DNA from: Halanaerobiales bacterium
Lineage (GTDB): Bacteria; Bacillota_F; Halanaerobiia; DY22613
Assembly: GCA_023128035.1 (NCBI GenBank)
Contig: JAGMES010000210.1
Span: 1 to 6,741 of the forward strand
Length of the DNA stretch: 6,741 nucleotides
Direction of reading: 5' to 3'
Position numbers and translations under genes: made by a program. Shown in pieces: positions 1 to 6,741 of this stretch; the stretch's first letter is position 1; each line of letters starts with the position of its first letter. Below the pieces are notes generated by a model. It had not been told where the DNA came from. It ran no database searches and saw nothing but the letters and a program-made list of their open reading frames with translations.

Positions 1-2
1 CA

Positions 3-21
3 CCACTTATAGAAGTGGGGG
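3..21. repeat. Short hairpin at left edge, possible IS200/IS605-type end
   Basis: A 6-bp inverted repeat, CCACTT (3-8) and AAGTGG (13-18), closes on a 4-nt loop and is followed by further Gs and GTCTTG. No T-run follows directly, so it does not look like a classic intrinsic terminator. A short-stem, small-loop hairpin with a G-rich tail recalls the right ends of IS200/IS605-family elements, but the upstream sequence that would carry a TnpB gene is outside the window. The stem is visible; the origin is inference. Confidence 0.3.
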
Positions 22-62
22 TCTTGTCTCAAAAAATAATACTTTTTAAGTGGGGTAATGGG

Positions 63-554
63 ATGAAAAATTATATTTTTGAACTTTTTAATCAGTTTTT
101 ATCAAAAGAATTAGCTGTTCTTTTAACAGCAGCCTTTCCTATTGTGGAATTAAGAGCTGCGATCCCAATGGCTATAGCCTTTGGTTTATCTCCAGGAAAA
201 GCTTTTATACTAGGTGTAGTTGGTAATTTATTGCCCATTATTCCACTTTTGTTATTATTAGATCCAGTAACCCGTTTTTTGACCAGACATTTTCGAACTT
301 TTGCCCGGTTCTTTGAGTGGTTACATGCTCGTACCTTAAAGAAAAGTGATAAGATTGAAAAATATGGAGCTTTAGGACTAATCATATTTACTGCTGTTCC
401 ACTCCCTACTACGGGTGCGTGGACTGCATGTGTGGCTGCTATTCTTTTTCAGATTCCTTTTAAACGTGCATTTTTTGCGATCAGTATTGGTGTTGTGATC
501 GCAGGTGTAGTTATGACTTTAATTAGTAGTGGCATCTTTAATGGTTTCTTTTGA
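63..554 (+). CDS. COG2426 small multi-drug export family membrane protein
   Basis: Predicted integral membrane protein of 163 aa of the COG2426/PF06695 family, annotated as 'small multi-drug export protein' although its substrate is not established. Visible family features are the ELRAAIP segment (residues 29-35) after an N-terminal hydrophobic stretch, a hydrophobic run with GNLLPIIP (54-61), a basic amphipathic region (about 71-100, rich in R, K, F), then AVPLPTTGAW (111-120) and a final hydrophobic segment (about 135-157). The paired ELRAAIP and PLPTTG motifs suggest two re-entrant elements, as proposed for the distantly related DedA/VTT proteins. I chose ATG at 63. The same frame opens with GTG at 15, but that codon lies inside a hairpin and would add a 16-residue tail unlike the family. 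The ribosome binding site is only a weak G-rich one (TGGGG, 51-55). It is not tightly linked to the downstream operon: a 244-bp gap with a large palindrome separates them. Family membership is secure; transport function is not. Confidence 0.85.
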   Translation: MKNYIFELFNQFLSKELAVLLTAAFPIVELRAAIPMAIAFGLSPGKAFILGVVGNLLPIIPLLLLLDPVTRFLTRHFRTFARFFEWLHARTLKKSDKIEKYGALGLIIFTAVPLPTTGAWTACVAAILFQIPFKRAFFAISIGVVIAGVVMTLISSGIFNGFF

Positions 555-573
555 GCTTAACGAGTGATATTAT

Positions 574-692
574 GTTTAGCCCACAAAAAGTAGTCGCACA
601 AGAACTTGCATACCATATAAAGTACTGAATTGACAGAGTCAGTACTTTATATGGTATGCAAGTGTGACTAAAATACTTTTTGTAGTCTAATC
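574..692. repeat. MITE-like palindromic element with 7-bp flanking direct repeats
   Basis: The terminal 19 bp (574-592) and the reverse complement of 674-692 match at 16 of 19 positions, including a perfect 10-bp block ACAAAAAGTA. The interior holds a perfect 25-bp stem. The element is flanked by ATATTAT at 567-573 and again at 693-699, which could be a target-site duplication, although such an AT-rich heptamer could also recur by chance. There is no ORF inside. The structure fits a non-autonomous miniature inverted-repeat element of about 119 bp; a fixed regulatory or terminator palindrome is the alternative. No transposase family can be named from these ends. Confidence 0.45.
604..663. repeat. 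Perfect 25-bp inverted repeat with 10-nt loop
   Basis: Positions 604-628 and 639-663 are exact reverse complements over 25 bp, with a 10-nt spacer (629-638). Each arm contains the self-complementary hexamer AGTACT. Outside the arms, GTCGCAC (593-599) can partly pair with GTGTGAC (662-668) and ACAAAAAGTA (583-592) with TACTTTTTGT (674-683), so pairing continues with a bulge at about 600-603. Transcribed from either strand this would be a very stable hairpin, and it could act as a transcription block or RNA-processing signal between the membrane-protein gene and the acc operon. No T-run directly follows the inner stem on either strand; the nearest are five Ts at 677-681 on the plus strand and the complement of 585-589 on the minus strand. 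Confidence 0.9.
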
Positions 693-698
693 ATATTA

Positions 699-742
699 TT
701 ATAATTCAAAAAGATTGGACAAGTATAATAAGAATGTAATAT
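699..742 (+). promoter_or_regulatory. Candidate promoter region for the acc-pfk-pyk operon
   Basis: This very AT-rich stretch between the palindrome and the first operon gene contains a perfect -10 hexamer TATAAT (724-729), but the best -35 partner in range (TTATAA, 699-704, 19-bp spacer) is poor. An alternative pairing is TTGGAC (715-720) with TAATAT (737-742) at 16 bp. A promoter is expected here because the operon starts at 799 after a 244-bp gap. Which hexamers are used cannot be settled from sequence. Confidence 0.3.
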
Positions 743-798
743 TTTTCTTTAGTAAATACTTTATATTAGAGAAATTAATTTAGGAAGGAGTTTCAGGT

Positions 799-990
799 AT
801 GTGGAAGGTAGTTTATATTGCGCCTAATAAAGAGAAAGTTGATAGGATGAAAAATAGATTGACAGAAGAAGGGTTTTGGGTTAAAATTGAACCAATGGGT
901 TTTAATGCAATAGATGGGTATCAATTATTAGTACCACAAGGGGAAGCAATAGAAGTAGCTGACTTCCTTTCTCAATCCTATCAATTCTAA
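799..990 (+). CDS. Small DUF2007-like protein preceding accD
   Basis: A 63-aa soluble protein of unknown biochemical role. The pattern reads as a strand (residues 2-8, WKVVYIA), a charged helix (about 10-25), a strand (FWVKIEP), a strand (YQLLVP) and a C-terminal helix (about 50-60). This fits the compact alpha/beta fold of the DUF2007 (PF09413) 'putative signal-transducing' group, which is often seen as a lone 60-70 aa protein. Similar small proteins upstream of accD in Clostridia have sometimes been labelled 'glutamate decarboxylase'; this one is far too short and lacks a PLP site, so that name should not be used. The start is well supported by AGGAAGGAG at 782-790, 8 nt before the ATG. Only 24 bp separate it from accD, so the two are probably co-transcribed. 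A role tied to acetyl-CoA carboxylase is suggested only by position. Confidence 0.75.
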   Translation: MWKVVYIAPNKEKVDRMKNRLTEEGFWVKIEPMGFNAIDGYQLLVPQGEAIEVADFLSQSYQF

Positions 991-1014
991 TAATTTTTTT
1001 CAGGGAGGAGAGCA

Positions 1015-1935
1015 ATGTTTAGAGAAATTTTTGGAAATCGAAATAAACAAAAATATGTAACAGTGAACAGGGGAAGACTAGATGATGCGCATCAGCGTGA
1101 GATTAAAACAGAAGAAATCAATACTCCTAGAGAAAAAATTAAGGATCCAGATAACCTCTGGACTCGTTGTAAATCCTGTCATGAAATCATTTATAATAAA
1201 AAATTAGCAGAGAACCAGATGATCTGTCCTGTTTGTGATTATCATTTTAGAATATCAGCAAGTGAACGCCTAAAGCATCTTTTAGACGCTGATTCTTTTA
1301 TTGAATTTTTTAGTGAAATCACTTCAGGGAATCCTTTGAATTTTAAGGATTATACTGAAAAATTAGAAAAAGCAAAGAAAAAAACAGGATTAAACGAAGC
1401 AGTAATTGCTGGTAGGGGAAAGATAAATGGATTTCCGATTGCTATTGGGGTGATGGATTTTTCCTTTGCAGGTGGAAGTATGGGATCTGCCGTAGGTGAA
1501 AAAATTACTTCAATAATTGAATATGGGATAGAGAATCGTTTACCATTAATTTTGATTTCTACTGCTGGTGGAGCTAGAATGCAAGAAGGAATGCTTTCTT
1601 TGATGCAGATGGCGAAGACCAGTGCTGCTTTAGCAAAATTGGCTGAAGCAGGTATGTTATATATTTCTATAATGACTGATCCAACCACTGGTGGAGTAAC
1701 GGCAAGTTATGCTATGTTGGGAGATATTAATATTGCAGAACCTGGAGCATTAATAGCTTTTGCAGGCCCGCGTGTGATTAAGCAGACTATTCGTCAGGAA
1801 CTACCAGATGGTTTTCAGACAGCAGAATTTTTGTTAGAACACGGTATGATCGATAGGGTTGTCAATCGTCAGCAGTTGCGTAATGAACTGACTAGGATTC
1901 TTCAAATTCACAGAGTACCAGGAGAGGTGAGCTGA
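1015..1935 (+). CDS. accD: Acetyl-CoA carboxylase carboxyltransferase subunit beta
   Basis: Beta subunit (306 aa) of the cytoplasmic carboxyltransferase, which with AccA transfers the carboxyl group from carboxybiotin on AccB to acetyl-CoA, giving malonyl-CoA. A Cys4 zinc ribbon is visible at C52, C55, C71 and C74 (C-x2-C-x15-C-x2-C). The crotonase-like carboxyltransferase core follows, with [11 protein letters not shown] (153-163), the glycine-rich [11 protein letters not shown] loop (182-192) and [11 protein letters not shown] (221-231). The ribbon lies about 25 residues further in than in E. coli AccD because of a polar N-terminal extension (residues about 1-48); total length is near the usual 300. 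The start is set by GGGAGGAG at 1003-1010 just before the ATG. The stop overlaps the accA start region, implying translational coupling and matched subunit production. AccB and AccC are not encoded here. Confidence 0.97.
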   Translation: MFREIFGNRNKQKYVTVNRGRLDDAHQREIKTEEINTPREKIKDPDNLWTRCKSCHEIIYNKKLAENQMICPVCDYHFRISASERLKHLLDADSFIEFFSEITSGNPLNFKDYTEKLEKAKKKTGLNEAVIAGRGKINGFPIAIGVMDFSFAGGSMGSAVGEKITSIIEYGIENRLPLILISTAGGARMQEGMLSLMQMAKTSAALAKLAEAGMLYISIMTDPTTGGVTASYAMLGDINIAEPGALIAFAGPRVIKQTIRQELPDGFQTAEFLLEHGMIDRVVNRQQLRNELTRILQIHRVPGEVS

Positions 1936-2876
1936 TGATGACTATTCTTGATTTTGAACGTCCTATTAATGAATTGGAGAAAAAGATTGAAGAGTTAAAG
2001 GACTTTATGAATGAACAAAAACTTGATTTGACGGAAGAAATTCAGCGATTCGAGATGAGATTAGAAGGGGTTAGAGATGAAATTTTTCATAATCTTCATC
2101 CCTGGCAGATCTTACAGATTGCACGTCATCCAGAAAGACCTTTAACCAGTGATTATGTTGAGATGATCTGTGATGATTTTTTGGAATTACATGGTGATCG
2201 ACGTTTTGGTGATGACCAGGCAATTTTTGGAGGGATTGGACTGATAGAAGGTAATCCAGTTACCATTATTGGCCACCAAAAAGGGGCAACTACAAAAGAG
2301 AATCTTAGACGTAATTTTGGAATGGCTCATCCTGAAGGATATAGGAAAGCATTGCGGCTAATGGAACAGGCTGAAAAGTTTAAAAGGCCGATTGTTACAT
2401 TTATTAATACTTCAGGAGCATATCCAGGAATTGGAGCAGAAGAAAGAGGACAAGCTGAAGCAATCGCCTATAATATGTTTAGGATGTCTCAGTTACGTGT
2501 TCCTATTCTTGCTTATGTAATAGGTGAAGGTGGTAGTGGTGGTGCTTTAGGAATTGGCGTAGGAGATAAAATAATCATGTTTGAGTATAGTTATTATTCT
2601 GTATGTTCTCCCGAAGCCTGTGCATCTATTCTTTGGAGAAATGCAGCAGAGGCAAAAGTAGCTTCTGAGGCTTTGCGTTTAACAGCACCTGATCTAATGG
2701 ATTTAGGAATTATTGACGATGTTTTAAGTGAACCACTAGGTGGTGCTCATAGAAATCCAGTGCAAATTGCTAAAACCCTTAAAGAATCGATTGTTCGAGA
2801 ATTGGAACAATTAAAAAGAGTTTCTGTAGAGGATTTATTGACACAAAGATATAATAAATATAGAAACCTTGGATAA
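1935..2876 (+). CDS. accA: Acetyl-CoA carboxylase carboxyltransferase subunit alpha
   Basis: Alpha subunit (313 aa; E. coli AccA is 319) of the carboxyltransferase heterotetramer. The N-terminal LDFERPINELEKKIEELK stretch and a helical region (about 10-52) are typical of the family. The catalytic crotonase-like core shows TSGAYPGIGAEERGQ (159-173) and the oxyanion/biotin-side loop GEGGSGGALGIG (197-208). Two ATG codons lie in tandem at 1935 and 1938. The first overlaps the accD stop by one base (TGATG). The GAGGTGA ribosome binding site at 1924-1930 is 4 nt from the first and 7 nt from the second, so the second (312 aa) may be the main start. The 3' end of the gene contains a consensus -35 box that may drive pfkA. 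The overlap with accD indicates coupled translation. Confidence 0.97.
   Translation: MMTILDFERPINELEKKIEELKDFMNEQKLDLTEEIQRFEMRLEGVRDEIFHNLHPWQILQIARHPERPLTSDYVEMICDDFLELHGDRRFGDDQAIFGGIGLIEGNPVTIIGHQKGATTKENLRRNFGMAHPEGYRKALRLMEQAEKFKRPIVTFINTSGAYPGIGAEERGQAEAIAYNMFRMSQLRVPILAYVIGEGGSGGALGIGVGDKIIMFEYSYYSVCSPEACASILWRNAAEAKVASEALRLTAPDLMDLGIIDDVLSEPLGGAHRNPVQIAKTLKESIVRELEQLKRVSVEDLLTQRYNKYRNLG
2838..2866 (+). promoter_or_regulatory. Candidate internal promoter for pfkA-pyk inside accA
   Basis: A perfect TTGACA (2838-2843) is followed after 17 bp by TAGAAA (2861-2866), which matches the -10 consensus at 4 of 6. It lies about 70 bp before the pfkA start, within the last codons of accA. An independent pfkA-pyk promoter would make sense because glycolytic genes usually need higher expression than accDA. 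The -10 is imperfect and AT-rich DNA yields chance matches, so this is a suggestion only. Confidence 0.35.
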
Positions 2877-2925
2877 ATTTTAGATAATAATTTTGAGGAA
2901 GGTATACAAACTTAGTTGGAATTGA

Positions 2926-3933
<1,008 letters not shown>

Positions 3934-3960
3934 CAAATTTAGAAAACTAGGAGTGATAGT

Positions 3961-5709
3961 ATGCGAAGAACAAAAATTGTTTGTACGATTGGCCCAGCAA
4001 GTGAAAGTGTTGAACTATTAAAAGAGCTAATTAAAAGTGGTATGAATGTAGCACGTTTAAACTTTTCACATGGAAATCATGAGGAGCATGCGAAGAGAAT
4101 AGTAAATATACGTCAAGCTGCTCAAGAATTAAATGGTAATATAGCAATCATGCTGGACACCAAAGGCCCTGAGATTCGAACTGGGGTTTTAAAAGATAAC
4201 AAGGTAGAATTAGCTAAGGGAGATAAAATTATTCTAACTACTGAAGAGATTGAGGGAGATGCTTCCAGAGTGAGTGTAACCTATAAAGGGTTACCAGATG
4301 ATCTCTCAGTAGATGATAGCATTTTAATTGATGATGGCTTGATTGAACTTCGAGTAGAGAAAATTTGTGGACAAGAAATACATACTGTGATACTAAATGG
4401 TGGAACTTTGGGTTCTAGAAAAAGTATTAACTTACCTGATGTGAAAGTTAATCTGCCTGCAGTTACTCAAAAGGATTTAGATGATTTTCAATTTGGAATT
4501 CAGCAGGGAGTAGATTTCATTGCGGCTTCCTTTGTTCGTAAAGCTTCTGATGTTTTGGAAATTCGTAAAGTATTGGAAGAAGCAAAATCTGATATTCAAA
4601 TTATTTCAAAGATTGAAAATGCTGAAGGTGTAGATAATATTGATGAAATTATTGAAGTTTCAGAGGGTATCATGGTCGCACGGGGTGATTTAGGAGTTGA
4701 AATTCCAGCAGAACTGGTGCCAATTGCTCAAAAAATGATGATCCGTAAATGTAATAAGGCTGGTAAACCTGTTATTACAGCTACTCAAATGTTAGATTCT
4801 ATGATCCGTAACCCACGTCCTACCCGGGCAGAAGCTAATGATGTAGCAAATGCTATATTTGATGGAACTGATGCTACAATGCTCTCTGGGGAAACAGCAG
4901 CAGGTTCTTATCCTGTAGAAGCAGTAAAAATGATGGCTCGGATTGCTGAACAAACAGAGTCTTCTTTAAGCTTCGAAGAGATGCTTACAAAATTTGAAAA
5001 ACCAGAAGCAACTGTTACAGATGCTATCAGTCATTCAACCTGCAGTATAGCTTTGGATTTAGGTGCATCAGCTATTATTACTTCTACTCGAACAGGATAT
5101 ACTGCTCGTGAGGTTTCTAAATATCGCCCTAAAGCTCTCATTATTGCTGCAACTCCTAATCAATCTGTATTACGCAAGCTTGTATTAAACTTTGGTGTTT
5201 TTCCAATATTTGTTCCAGAAGAAAAGAATACAGATGAAATGATTGAAGCTTCTGTTGAAAGTGCTTTGAAAGAAAATTTGATTAATGAAGGTGATTTAGT
5301 TGTAATTACTGCGGGTGTTCCTGTTGGTACTCCTGGAACAACTAATTTATTGAAAATACATATTGCTGCTAAAGTATTAGTACGTGGTGTTGGTATTGGT
5401 AAATTAGCAAAAACAGGTAATGTAGTATTGGCAAATAATGCAGTAGAAGCAAATGAGAAAGTTCAAGACGGAGATATTTTGGTGGCTTATGATACTGATA
5501 GAGATTGGATGCCTGCTATTCAGAAAGCTTCTGCTATTGTCACTGAACAAGGTGGTTTAACTTCTCATGCGGCCATTGTTGGTCTTAATCTTGGAATTCC
5601 TGTGATTGTAGGAGCAGAAGATGCCCTGAACATCTTAGAAGATAGATTATTAGTAACAGTTGATTGTATTCGTGGTCAGATTTATCATGGTAAAACGCAT
5701 GTTTTATAA
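3961..5709 (+). CDS. pyk: Pyruvate kinase with C-terminal PEP-utilising domain
   Basis: Cytoplasmic pyruvate kinase (582 aa) that converts PEP and ADP to pyruvate and ATP. The N-terminal barrel domain shows ARLNFSHG (31-38, with R32, N34, S36), LDTKGPEIRTG (65-75), the catalytic ISKIENAEG segment with K217 and E219, VARGDLGVEIP with D243, and ITATQMLDS (272-280). A B domain interrupts the barrel (about 75-165) and the C domain runs to about 470. Beyond the usual length of about 470 there is an extra domain of about 100 residues with the LTSHAAIVG motif (H536), like the swivelling phosphohistidine domain of PEP synthase and PPDK. This extra C-terminal sequence is known from Bacillus and Geobacillus enzymes. 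AGGAG at 3949-3953 is 7 nt before the ATG. The gene ends the operon, with a terminator 10 bp after its stop. Confidence 0.97.
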   Translation: MRRTKIVCTIGPASESVELLKELIKSGMNVARLNFSHGNHEEHAKRIVNIRQAAQELNGNIAIMLDTKGPEIRTGVLKDNKVELAKGDKIILTTEEIEGDASRVSVTYKGLPDDLSVDDSILIDDGLIELRVEKICGQEIHTVILNGGTLGSRKSINLPDVKVNLPAVTQKDLDDFQFGIQQGVDFIAASFVRKASDVLEIRKVLEEAKSDIQIISKIENAEGVDNIDEIIEVSEGIMVARGDLGVEIPAELVPIAQKMMIRKCNKAGKPVITATQMLDSMIRNPRPTRAEANDVANAIFDGTDATMLSGETAAGSYPVEAVKMMARIAEQTESSLSFEEMLTKFEKPEATVTDAISHSTCSIALDLGASAIITSTRTGYTAREVSKYRPKALIIAATPNQSVLRKLVLNFGVFPIFVPEEKNTDEMIEASVESALKENLINEGDLVVITAGVPVGTPGTTNLLKIHIAAKVLVRGVGIGKLAKTGNVVLANNAVEANEKVQDGDILVAYDTDRDWMPAIQKASAIVTEQGGLTSHAAIVGLNLGIPVIVGAEDALNILEDRLLVTVDCIRGQIYHGKTHVL

Positions 5710-5718
5710 TTAATAATA

Positions 5719-5778
5719 AGAAGTCGAGGTCTGGAGTTAGATTTTATGCTACATCTAACTTCTGACTTCTAATTTTTC
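5719..5778 (+). terminator. Rho-independent terminator after pyk
   Basis: A two-part stem pairs AGAAGTC (5719-5725) with GACTTCT (5764-5770) and AGTTAGAT (5735-5742) with ATCTAACT (5753-5760). There is a bulge on the 5' side (about 5726-5732) and a 10-nt loop (5743-5752). TTTTT follows at 5773-5777. The position 10 bp after the pyk stop fits the end of the operon. The bulge makes it an imperfect terminator, so some read-through into fxsA is possible. Confidence 0.7.
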
Positions 5779-5831
5779 TGCATAGAATGAAAGGGAAAGT
5801 GAATGTAAGAGTGTAAAGGAGGGAGAAAATT

Positions 5832-6317
5832 ATGTTTCTTCGTTTATTATTGATTTTTTCGGTTATTCCTTTAGTGGAATTAGCACTACTGATTAAGGTA
5901 GGAGGTTATATAGGTACCTTGTGGACAATAATTTTAGTAGCAGGAACAGGGATGATTGGGATTACTCTGGCTCGTTCACAAGGATTTCAATTAATTGGGG
6001 AGATTAAATCAACCCTTAATCAAGGACAAATTCCTGCAGATCATCTTATACAAGGATTATTAATTCTAATTGGAGCTGTTATGCTTTTAACTCCAGGTTT
6101 GTTAACTGATACTTCAGGATTTATTTTAATTATTCCAATAACGCGTAAATTTGTTACTAGGTATGTTAAAAAACGTGTTCAAAAATGGATCAATAAGGGT
6201 AAATTTAATGTAAGTTATAGTGAATTCGTGTCTCGTCAAAATCCAAATACAGATTCCACAAATTCTAAAAAAGACGCTAATGACTCAATTGATGTAAATT
6301 TTGAGGATATAGAGTGA
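5832..6317 (+). CDS. fxsA: FxsA family membrane protein
   Basis: Small inner-membrane protein (161 aa) of the FxsA family (PF04186). E. coli FxsA, when overproduced, relieves F-plasmid exclusion of phage T7; the normal cellular role is not known. Visible features are hydrophobic segments at about 3-22 (with the conserved PLVEL, residues 13-17), 27-45 and 74-92, the family motif LLTPGLLTDTSGF (85-97), a final hydrophobic stretch, and a basic RKFVTRYVKKR segment (105-115). A polar, low-complexity tail (about 133-161, rich in N, D, S, K) ends in FEDIE. The start is fixed by AAGGAGGG at 5816-5823, 8-9 nt before the ATG. It follows pyk after 122 bp containing a terminator. fxsA (ytzA) next to pyk is also the order in Bacillus subtilis. 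It converges on the next gene with 2 bp between stops. Confidence 0.92.
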   Translation: MFLRLLLIFSVIPLVELALLIKVGGYIGTLWTIILVAGTGMIGITLARSQGFQLIGEIKSTLNQGQIPADHLIQGLLILIGAVMLLTPGLLTDTSGFILIIPITRKFVTRYVKKRVQKWINKGKFNVSYSEFVSRQNPNTDSTNSKKDANDSIDVNFEDIE

Positions 6318-6319
6318 GT

Positions 6320-6709
6320 TTAAGAAATTAAAGTTTTTATTTCTCTGGCATTGAGTTTATGAAGGGTAAATTCATAACCCAATGTTTCAATTAAAACATT
6401 TTGATGTATAAAATGAGCATCCATTGTATCAAATCCTAATTTAAAAGGAATATTTAAACAGTCAGTAACTTTCCCATTATGAGTATGACTTCCAATTATT
6501 ACCATTATTCCAATTTTATTTTTTCCTTCTATACCAAGATTGCGAGAAAGAGATTTATTATGTAGCGGACGAATTTTCAAATCTTTTACATGTGCATTAA
6601 ATTTGGAAATAAGAAGCCCGTCCTTTTTTACTTCAATTTCTATCCATTCTCCTTGAAATAGATGATGTAACTGTTCAAAAATTTCATCAAAAGTTTTTGC
6701 AATATTCAT
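6320..6709 (-). CDS. Hypothetical protein, 129 aa, unrecognised
   Basis: I do not recognise this protein. It is real by its start: an ideal AGGAGG (complement of 6717-6722) lies 7 nt before the ATG at 6709, and the frame stays open over 129 codons. It is predicted soluble, with no signal peptide or membrane segment. An amphipathic N-terminal helix (residues about 3-19) is followed by alternating short hydrophobic strands (WIEIEV, 22-27; GLLIS, 31-35; IGIMVIIG, 66-73; VLIETLGYEF, 105-114), suggesting a beta-rich small domain. Histidines are frequent (H15, H16, H40, H50, H75, H77, H99, H102, H117), with an SHTH at 74-77, but no metal-site pattern I can name. It points left, opposite to everything else in the window, and its promoter lies beyond the right edge. 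Confidence 0.75.
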   Translation of the reverse strand: MNIAKTFDEIFEQLHHLFQGEWIEIEVKKDGLLISKFNAHVKDLKIRPLHNKSLSRNLGIEGKNKIGIMVIIGSHTHNGKVTDCLNIPFKLGFDTMDAHFIHQNVLIETLGYEFTLHKLNAREIKTLIS

Positions 6710-6741
6710 CCTGTAACCTCCTTATAGTTTAATAGTCTCTC

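Noticed and set aside
92..385. Minus-strand open frame of 97 codons inside the COG2426 gene
   Set aside because: It is fully antisense to a well-recognised membrane protein, shows no family-like motifs, and is best explained as a shadow frame.
630..657. TTGACA in the hairpin loop at 630-635 as a -35 box
   Set aside because: No acceptable -10 lies 16-18 bp downstream (best TGGTAT at 652-657, 3 of 6), and the region is locked in the perfect stem.
994..1000. Run of seven Ts before accD as a terminator
   Set aside because: No stem precedes it, and accD follows within 24 bp of the upstream gene, so it is more likely simple AT-rich spacer.
1350..1688. Minus-strand open frame of 112 codons inside accD
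   Set aside because: It is antisense to the conserved carboxyltransferase core; the open frame follows from accD codon use.
2895..2902. GAGGAAGG, a second Shine-Dalgarno-like motif between accA and pfkA
   Set aside because: No start codon follows at usable spacing in any productive frame; pfkA has its own GAGGTG at 2924-2929.
5762..5788. Possible promoter for fxsA (CTGACT with TAGAAT)
   Set aside because: The 15-bp spacer and partial overlap with the terminator stem make it weak; fxsA may depend on read-through from pyk or on an unseen promoter.

Overview
This window reads as an ordinary housekeeping segment of a low-GC Gram-positive bacterium (Bacillota). It is AT-rich by eye, has strong AGGAGG-type ribosome binding sites, and carries the gene order accD-accA-pfkA-pyk-fxsA. 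The same order is known around the accDA-pfkA-pyk-ytzA(fxsA) region of Bacillus subtilis and in many Clostridia. A small DUF2007-like gene in front of accD fits an anaerobic, Clostridia-like or Halanaerobiales-like host, but that finer placement is inference.

Layout. Positions 1-62 hold a short hairpin of uncertain origin and the leader of a COG2426 'small multi-drug export' membrane protein (63-554). The 555-798 gap is dominated by a large inverted repeat: a perfect 25-bp stem with a 10-nt loop, inside a longer imperfect palindrome bounded by 7-bp direct repeats. It resembles a miniature inverted-repeat element. A probable promoter follows, then a tightly packed plus-strand run: a 63-aa DUF2007-like protein (799-990), accD (1015-1935), accA (1935 or 1938-2876), pfkA (2935-3933) and pyk (3961-5709). 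An intrinsic terminator at about 5719-5778 ends this run. fxsA (5832-6317) follows with its own strong ribosome binding site. It converges, with only 2 bp between stop codons, on a minus-strand gene of unknown function (6320-6709).

How the genes work together. AccD and AccA are the beta and alpha subunits of the acetyl-CoA carboxylase carboxyltransferase, which makes malonyl-CoA for fatty-acid synthesis. The biotin carrier and biotin carboxylase are not in the window. PfkA and Pyk catalyse the two classic control steps of glycolysis; Pyk has the extra C-terminal PEP-utilising-type domain typical of Bacillus-like enzymes. The cluster therefore links lower glycolysis to the first step of lipid synthesis. 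A consensus-like -35 box near the end of accA suggests that pfkA-pyk may also be transcribed separately.

I found no convincing undescribed system. The items most worth a second look are the palindromic element at 567-699, the hairpin at the left edge, the possible internal promoter in accA, the small protein ahead of accD, and the unrecognised gene at the right edge.
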